A stretch of DNA of 64,000 nt, taken from the NCBI RefSeq assembly GCF_018343625.1, contig NZ_JAGYPG010000001.1, forward strand, positions 540,342 through 604,341. Direction: 5' to 3'. A program made the translations under genes and the position numbers. Shown here piece by piece: positions 58,980 to 64,000 of this stretch. How positions within the stretch are numbered: the stretch's first letter is position 1; each line of letters opens with the position of its first letter. This DNA is from Lederbergia citri (GTDB lineage Bacteria > Bacillota > Bacilli > Bacillales > Bacillaceae_C). The notes under the pieces are model-generated. The model had not been told where the DNA came from. It saw only the letters and a list, made by a program, of their open reading frames with translations, and made no database searches.

Positions 58980-59007
58980 TGCTATCCAATGAGGGTAGCT
59001 TTTTTTA
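58980..59007 (+). terminator. Terminator after glgP
   Basis: GCTATCC pairs with GGGTAGC (one G-U) around a 5-base loop, followed by T7. Confidence 0.85.
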
Positions 59008-59106
59008 TGGAAGAACGGATTTAAACAATATCGGAATGTTTAAAATGGAGATTAAGCACCCACTAATAGTGAAATCGTTTAAAACATAAATTCATTGAAT
59101 GTGCTT

Positions 59107-59385
59107 AAAAAATGTTACGGGATCGTGAATTATTGCTTAATTAGCGAATAAATAGAAAAAACAATGAAGATTAATTGCGAAGCCCGGTTTGATTCGCGAT
59201 CAAAGTAGAAAAGCACTAAGTTTAATCGCGAATCCCGGCTTAATTCGCGATCAAAAAGAAAAAACACTGACTGAAATCACGAATTCCGGCTTCATTTGCG
59301 ATAAAAAATAAAAAATCTGAATTTATTCGTTAATCCGTCTTAATTCGCAACCTAGATGTAAAAATCCTTGAACTTCATCGTGAAG
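59107..59385. repeat. Tandem array of about six degenerate 50-bp hairpin units
   Basis: Units begin near 59107, 59156, 59209, 59259, 59310 and 59360 (spacing 49-53 bases), each opening with an A-rich run and containing an inverted pair of the type ATCGCGAAT ... ATTCGCGAT around CCCGGCTTA. In the third unit the pair is perfect (59225-59233 with 59243-59251); other units are mutated to differing degrees. The array fills most of the glgP-mutS gap (58978-59449) and ends just before the mutS promoter. Confidence 0.88.
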
Positions 59386-59400
59386 TGATATCTATGAATA

Positions 59401-59409
59401 TGTTATACT
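59401..59409 (+). promoter_or_regulatory. Extended -10 promoter for mutSL
   Basis: TGTTATACT fits the extended -10 consensus, 41 bases before the mutS ATG. No -35 box is evident. Confidence 0.5.
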
Positions 59410-59449
59410 AATCGAGATAGAGGTTTGAACGGAAAGGAATTATGTAAAA

Positions 59450-62023
59450 ATGAGTCAATATACGCCAATGATTCAACAATATTTGCGAGTAAAGGCAAAT
59501 TACCAAGATGCCTTTTTATTTTTTCGACTAGGTGATTTTTATGAAATGTTTTTTGAGGATGCCTTAAAGGCGTCTCAGGAATTAGAAATTACGTTAACTA
59601 GTAGAGAAGGAGGAACAGAAGAGCGCATACCTATGTGCGGCGTTCCATATCATGCAGCTGCTGGATATATCGAGGTTTTAATCCAAAAAGGTTATAAAGT
59701 AGCCATTTGCGAGCAAACAGAAGACCCGAAACAAGCAAAAGGTGTTGTCAGGCGTGAAGTTGTACAGCTCATTACACCTGGTACCGTTATGGAAGGAAAA
59801 GGGTTGCTTGAGAAGGAAAATAATTATATTTCCTCTATTACGATGTTTGATGAAGCAACTTTCGGGATTGCCTATAATGATTTATCTACAGGTGAAAGTA
59901 AAGCCACCATTTTAACAGGGTCCGAAGAAATTTTATTAAATGAGTTAGCTACAATTGGGACGAAAGAAGTTGTAGTAGATTCAAATTTTGACAGCAATCT
60001 TAGAAAAAAAATAGAGGAACGTATAGAGGCAATTATTTCGATAGAAAAAAATATCGACAATGACCATGAATCTAACGATATATTAGCCAACCTTTCAAAT
60101 GAGAAGCTTCAAATAACTGCAAACCGACTCTTACATTATTTAAAGAAAACTCAAAAGCGCAGTTTGGACCACTTGCAGCCTTTTTCTGAATACGAAGTAA
60201 ATCAATATATGAAACTTGATTATTATTCAAAAAGAAATCTTGAATTAACAGAATCAATCAGAGGAAAAGGCAGTAAAGGAACACTACTTTGGTTATTAGA
60301 TGAGACGGTAACGGCGATGGGTGGAAGAATGCTGAAACAATGGGTCGATCGTCCATTAATAAACGAAGCTGATATTTTAAGAAGACTAAATTTAGTTGAA
60401 ACAACTTTACAACGTTATTTTGAACGTCAGGAGCTACGTGAGCTTTTAAAAGGTGTATACGATCTTGAAAGGCTCTCTGGTCGTGTAGCGTTTGGGAATG
60501 CGAATGCACGAGATTTTATTCAACTGAAAAAATCGTTAATGCAAATTCCTGCGATTGTTTCGTTAGTTAAACAGCTGGAACATAGCGAAGCAGAAAAATT
60601 AGCTGACCAATTAGACCCATGCGAAGATTTGACCGACCTTCTAGAACAATCCATAATTGACCAGCCTCCTCTTTCCATAAAGGAAGGTGGGATCATTAAA
60701 GATGGTTTTCATGAAGAATTGGACACATATAAGGATGCAAGTAGAAACGGAAAACAATGGATCGCGGAACTTGAAAAAGAGGAAAGGCAAAAAACGGGAA
60801 TCAAATCGTTAAAGGTTGGCTACAATCGAATTTTTGGCTATTATATCGAAGTGACTCGTGCAAATGTACACTTGCTTGAAGAAGGTCGTTATGAGCGCAA
60901 GCAGACTCTAGCAAATGCGGAACGCTTTATTACTCCTGAGCTAAAAGAAAAAGAAGCTCTTATTCTCCAAGCTGAGGAAAAGTGTATTGAACTTGAGTAT
61001 GCTTTATTTATGGAAATTCGTGAAAAAGTCAAAACATATATTCCAAGAATTCAACAAGCTGCCAAAATCATCAGTGAATTAGATGTGTATCAAAGCTTCG
61101 CAACTGTCAGTGAGGCTCGGCATTACGTTAGACCATCCTTTAATGATCAACGTCTTATTCATATTACGAATGGCCGTCATCCTGTCGTTGAAAAAGTAAT
61201 GGGTTCCCAAGAATACGTACCAAATGACTGTAGGATGGATTCTGAACGTGAAATGTTGCTTATTACTGGCCCGAACATGTCAGGAAAAAGCACATTTATG
61301 AGACAAATTGCGTTGACAGCGATCATGGCACAAATTGGCTGCTTTGTCCCTGCAGAAAACGCCGATATTCCAATATTTGACCAAGTCTTTACGAGAATTG
61401 GAGCTGCGGATGATTTAATTTCTGGACAAAGTACGTTTATGGTAGAAATGCTAGAAGCAAAAAATGCAATTGCAAACGCAACAAAAAATAGCTTGATTTT
61501 ATTTGATGAGATAGGTCGAGGTACATCTACATACGATGGGATGGCGCTTGCACAAGCCATTATCGAATATATCCATGATAGAATTGGAGCTAAAACTCTT
61601 TTTTCCACGCACTATCACGAGTTGACATCTCTTGAAGAAAAACTAGTTCAACTTAAAAACATCCATGTAAGTGCAGTAGAGCAGCAAGGAAAATTAGTTT
61701 TCCTTCATAAAGTTAAACATGGTCCTGCTGATAAAAGCTATGGTATTCATGTTGCGGAACTTGCGGATCTTCCTAAAGAATTAATTGTACGTGCAACGGA
61801 AATTTTAAGTGAGTTAGAGAATGGACAGGCAAGGGACGTAAAGACTGAAACTAATCCTGAACATGTTAATGAACAACTCGTGTTCTTTGCTGAACCAGTA
61901 AAAGGACAATGTTCCGATCAAGAACGTAAAATCCTAGAAGAAATCCGGAAATTAAACCTTATGGAAATGAATCCGATGCAGGCGATGAATAACCTGTATG
62001 AGATACAAAAGAAACTAAAATAA
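59450..62023 (+). CDS. mutS: DNA mismatch repair protein MutS
   Basis: MutS recognises mispaired bases and recruits MutL. The 857-residue protein has the mismatch-binding phenylalanine/glutamate motif in [14 protein letters not shown] near the N terminus, the lever and clamp domains, and the ABC-type ATPase with Walker A GPNMSGKS (residues 607-614), [17 protein letters not shown] and STHYHEL. The C-terminal tail [14 protein letters not shown] is typical. The ATG has GAAAGGAA upstream. It is followed by mutL after 24 bases. Confidence 0.98.
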   Translation: MSQYTPMIQQYLRVKANYQDAFLFFRLGDFYEMFFEDALKASQELEITLTSREGGTEERIPMCGVPYHAAAGYIEVLIQKGYKVAICEQTEDPKQAKGVVRREVVQLITPGTVMEGKGLLEKENNYISSITMFDEATFGIAYNDLSTGESKATILTGSEEILLNELATIGTKEVVVDSNFDSNLRKKIEERIEAIISIEKNIDNDHESNDILANLSNEKLQITANRLLHYLKKTQKRSLDHLQPFSEYEVNQYMKLDYYSKRNLELTESIRGKGSKGTLLWLLDETVTAMGGRMLKQWVDRPLINEADILRRLNLVETTLQRYFERQELRELLKGVYDLERLSGRVAFGNANARDFIQLKKSLMQIPAIVSLVKQLEHSEAEKLADQLDPCEDLTDLLEQSIIDQPPLSIKEGGIIKDGFHEELDTYKDASRNGKQWIAELEKEERQKTGIKSLKVGYNRIFGYYIEVTRANVHLLEEGRYERKQTLANAERFITPELKEKEALILQAEEKCIELEYALFMEIREKVKTYIPRIQQAAKIISELDVYQSFATVSEARHYVRPSFNDQRLIHITNGRHPVVEKVMGSQEYVPNDCRMDSEREMLLITGPNMSGKSTFMRQIALTAIMAQIGCFVPAENADIPIFDQVFTRIGAADDLISGQSTFMVEMLEAKNAIANATKNSLILFDEIGRGTSTYDGMALAQAIIEYIHDRIGAKTLFSTHYHELTSLEEKLVQLKNIHVSAVEQQGKLVFLHKVKHGPADKSYGIHVAELADLPKELIVRATEILSELENGQARDVKTETNPEHVNEQLVFFAEPVKGQCSDQERKILEEIRKLNLMEMNPMQAMNNLYEIQKKLK

Positions 62024-62047
62024 TAGATACGAAGGAGAGGGTGGGCC

Positions 62048-63913
62048 ATGCACGAAATAATAGAATTAAATGATTCTTTATCTAATAAAATCGCGGCGGG
62101 TGAAGTAGTGGAGCGCCCAGCCTCTGTCGTTAAGGAATTGCTCGAAAATTCTATTGATGCAAAAAGTACAGTAATAGAAATAGATATAGAGGAAGCAGGC
62201 TTAAGCAAAATCAGAGTAATAGATAATGGAAATGGCATAAGTGAAGAAGATGCACTTCTAGCTTTCAAAAGACATGCCACAAGCAAAATAAAAGATGAAA
62301 ATGATTTGTTCCGAATTAGAACACTCGGGTTTAGAGGAGAAGCACTGCCAAGTATTGCCTCCGTGTCTAATCTACAATTAATGTCGGCAAAAGCAGGTCA
62401 AGATGGAACAAAAGTAATTCTTGAAGGCGGCAAGCTGGTCCTTCATGAAAAGGCAGCTTCTCGAAAAGGAACCGATATTTCAGTTACAAATTTATTTTTT
62501 AATACACCTGCTCGCTTAAAATATTTAAAAACAATTCATACTGAAATTGGTCATATATCTGATATTGTAAATCGTATTGCTTTGGCCCATCCAGAGGTAT
62601 CCATCAGATTACGCCATAATGAACGGCTTTTACTTCATACGAATGGAAATGGAGATGTCCGTCAAGTTCTGGCAGCCATTTACGGATTATCAATAGCTAA
62701 AAAGATGATTCCAGTTCAAGCGGAGTCCCTAGATTTTAAAGTCTCCGGATTCATATCTTTGCCGGAGGTCACACGTGCATCGCGAAACTACTTATCTACG
62801 ATGTTAAACGGAAGATTTATAAAAAATTACTCGCTTATTAAAGCAGTGTTGGAAGGCTACCATACACTCTTGCCTATCAATCGCTTTCCTATCGTTTTAT
62901 TATCAATAGAAATGGATCCGATTCTTGTAGATGTAAATGTCCATCCTGCAAAAATGGAAGTGCGGCTAAGTAAAGAAACGGAGCTAAATGAGCTAATTAC
63001 TACAACAATAAAAGAAGCCTTTAAAAAGCGAGAATTGATACCGTCAAGTAATCTTCAATCAATCAAAAGAACAATACCTATTTCAGAACAAACGACGTTA
63101 GAATTGGATAACAGTCAAATTACTGAAAAAAATACTTTCAAAACTCCGAATCAACCTAAAGTGCAGCAATATAACAAAGAAACGTTATTACCAACGGAAG
63201 AAATGAAAAAATTATACGAGCCTGCAGAAAAGAAGATTTCTCCAGGGTTTATTGCTAATGAAGCTTACATTGAAGACAGTATCGAGGTAGAGGAACCAAT
63301 AATAGAGAGTCCTCCTCAAAAGGACAATAATAGAATTCCTCCGCTATATCCAATTGGACAAATGCATGGTACTTATATATTTGCTCAAAACGATCAAGGT
63401 TTTTATATGATTGACCAGCACGCTGCACAGGAAAGAATTAAGTATGAATTTTACCGAGAAAAAGTGGGAGAAGTCGATAAAGAAGTACAAGAAATGCTTG
63501 TCCCCTTACACTTAGAGTTTTCCCGGGATGAAATTATTAAAATACAAGAATACAAGCAGGAATTAGAACAGATTGGAATTTTCTTAGAAGATTTCGGTAT
63601 GAATAGCTATATGATCAGATCCCATCCGAGCTGGTTTCCGAAAGGTCAGGAAGCTGAAATAATTGAGGAAATGATAGAACAGCTATTGACGATGAAAAAA
63701 ATAGATATAAAAAAAATAATGGAAGAGGCAGCCATTATGATGAGCTGTAAAGCTTCCATAAAAGCGAATCGATATTTGCGAAATGATGAAATACAAGCTT
63801 TACTAAATGAATTACGCAGAACAGAAGATCCATTTACGTGCCCGCACGGACGGCCAATCATCATTCATTTTTCAACAAATGAAATAGAAAAAATGTTTAA
63901 GAGAATTATGTAA
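62048..63913 (+). CDS. mutL: DNA mismatch repair endonuclease MutL
   Basis: MutL couples mismatch recognition to strand incision. The GHKL ATPase motifs are present: [33 protein letters not shown], followed by a variable acidic linker (about 320-440). The C-terminal endonuclease motif DQHA-x2-E-x4-E appears as [12 protein letters not shown], and C-terminal ACKASIKA-like and CPHGRP motifs are kept, so it is a nicking MutL as in organisms lacking MutH. AAGGAGAGGGTG precedes the ATG. Confidence 0.97.
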   Translation: MHEIIELNDSLSNKIAAGEVVERPASVVKELLENSIDAKSTVIEIDIEEAGLSKIRVIDNGNGISEEDALLAFKRHATSKIKDENDLFRIRTLGFRGEALPSIASVSNLQLMSAKAGQDGTKVILEGGKLVLHEKAASRKGTDISVTNLFFNTPARLKYLKTIHTEIGHISDIVNRIALAHPEVSIRLRHNERLLLHTNGNGDVRQVLAAIYGLSIAKKMIPVQAESLDFKVSGFISLPEVTRASRNYLSTMLNGRFIKNYSLIKAVLEGYHTLLPINRFPIVLLSIEMDPILVDVNVHPAKMEVRLSKETELNELITTTIKEAFKKRELIPSSNLQSIKRTIPISEQTTLELDNSQITEKNTFKTPNQPKVQQYNKETLLPTEEMKKLYEPAEKKISPGFIANEAYIEDSIEVEEPIIESPPQKDNNRIPPLYPIGQMHGTYIFAQNDQGFYMIDQHAAQERIKYEFYREKVGEVDKEVQEMLVPLHLEFSRDEIIKIQEYKQELEQIGIFLEDFGMNSYMIRSHPSWFPKGQEAEIIEEMIEQLLTMKKIDIKKIMEEAAIMMSCKASIKANRYLRNDEIQALLNELRRTEDPFTCPHGRPIIIHFSTNEIEKMFKRIM

Positions 63914-63927
63914 AAGGTGGAGAAGAG

Positions 63928-64000
63928 TTGACAACATTTTTAATTATTGCAGTAATTTTTACTTGTATTGCTGCACTTGTTGGAACATTGCTCGTTGGAA
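63928..64000 (+). CDS. Start of a membrane protein gene (partial, truncated by window edge)
   Basis: A TTG at 63928 preceded by AAAGGTGGAG opens a frame that stays open to the edge. The 24 visible residues (MTTFLIIAVIFTCIAALVG...) form one hydrophobic helix. This is too short to name a family. It is 14 bases after mutL and could be cotranscribed. Confidence 0.5.
   Translation, partial: MTTFLIIAVIFTCIAALVGTLLVG

Noticed and set aside
1..64000. CRISPR array, prophage, insertion sequence or tRNA gene
   Set aside because: No regularly spaced identical repeats with unique spacers, no transposase or phage genes and no cloverleaf sequence were found; the tandem array at 59107 has degenerate units without spacers.

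Overview
The window is a stretch of chromosome from a low-GC, endospore-forming Firmicute of the Bacillaceae. The evidence is direct protein similarity to Bacillus subtilis products recalled from knowledge (PolC, NusA, IF2, PNPase, RecA, RNase Y, MutS, MutL), sporulation genes (dpaA/dpaB, spoIIIE, spoVS, cotE, ymxH, ricA), strong AGGAGG-type ribosome binding sites, many TTG/GTG starts and sigma-A/sigma-K-like promoters. Gene order follows the B. subtilis polC-to-mutL segment closely, with a few insertions and losses. No tRNA or rRNA gene, CRISPR array, prophage or intact insertion sequence was seen.

Layout. 1-2138: 3' end of polC. 2497-10246: the nusA-infB translation operon (rimP, nusA, rnpM/ylxR, ylxQ, infB, ylxP, rbfA, truB, ribF) and rpsO with its own promoter and leader. 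10714-15727: pnp, polysaccharide deacetylase ylxY, zinc peptidase mlpA, PRC-barrel ymxH. 16043-20890: dipicolinate synthase (dpaA, dpaB) followed by asd, dapG and dapA, which make the dihydrodipicolinate that DpaAB consumes. 21045-27860: rnjB, tepA, ylzJ-like, a MATE exporter and spoIIIE. 28015-32905: a complete BMP-type nucleoside ABC importer (nupNOPQ-like). 33063-40820: ymfF/ymfH/ymfI (linked to EF-P 5-aminopentanol modification), a DUF3243 gene, ymfK, rodZ, pgsA and cinA. 41080-48531: recA with a LexA-type box, rny, ymdB, spoVS, miaB, ricA and cotE.

48565-58977 is the main accessory block: a type I pullulanase on the minus strand, divergent from a complete glgBCDAP glycogen operon, set between cotE and mutS. 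59450-63913 is mutSL, and the start of a membrane protein gene reaches the right edge.

Non-coding structure holds most of what is unusual. There are four copies of a dispersed, hairpin-forming GGCGCC-type intergenic repeat (about 2256, 10383, 15811 and 44050), one a mosaic and one bounded by 15-bp inverted termini. A tandem array of about six 50-bp hairpin units lies upstream of mutS. A perfect 15-bp inverted repeat overlaps the putative nupN promoter, a structured spacer separates nupN from nupO, and two sigma-K-type promoters with identical spacing precede dpaA and cotE. Most of the window is ordinary conserved core. I found no convincing new multi-gene system; the best leads are the repeat elements, the nup spacer and the poorly characterised YmfK protein.
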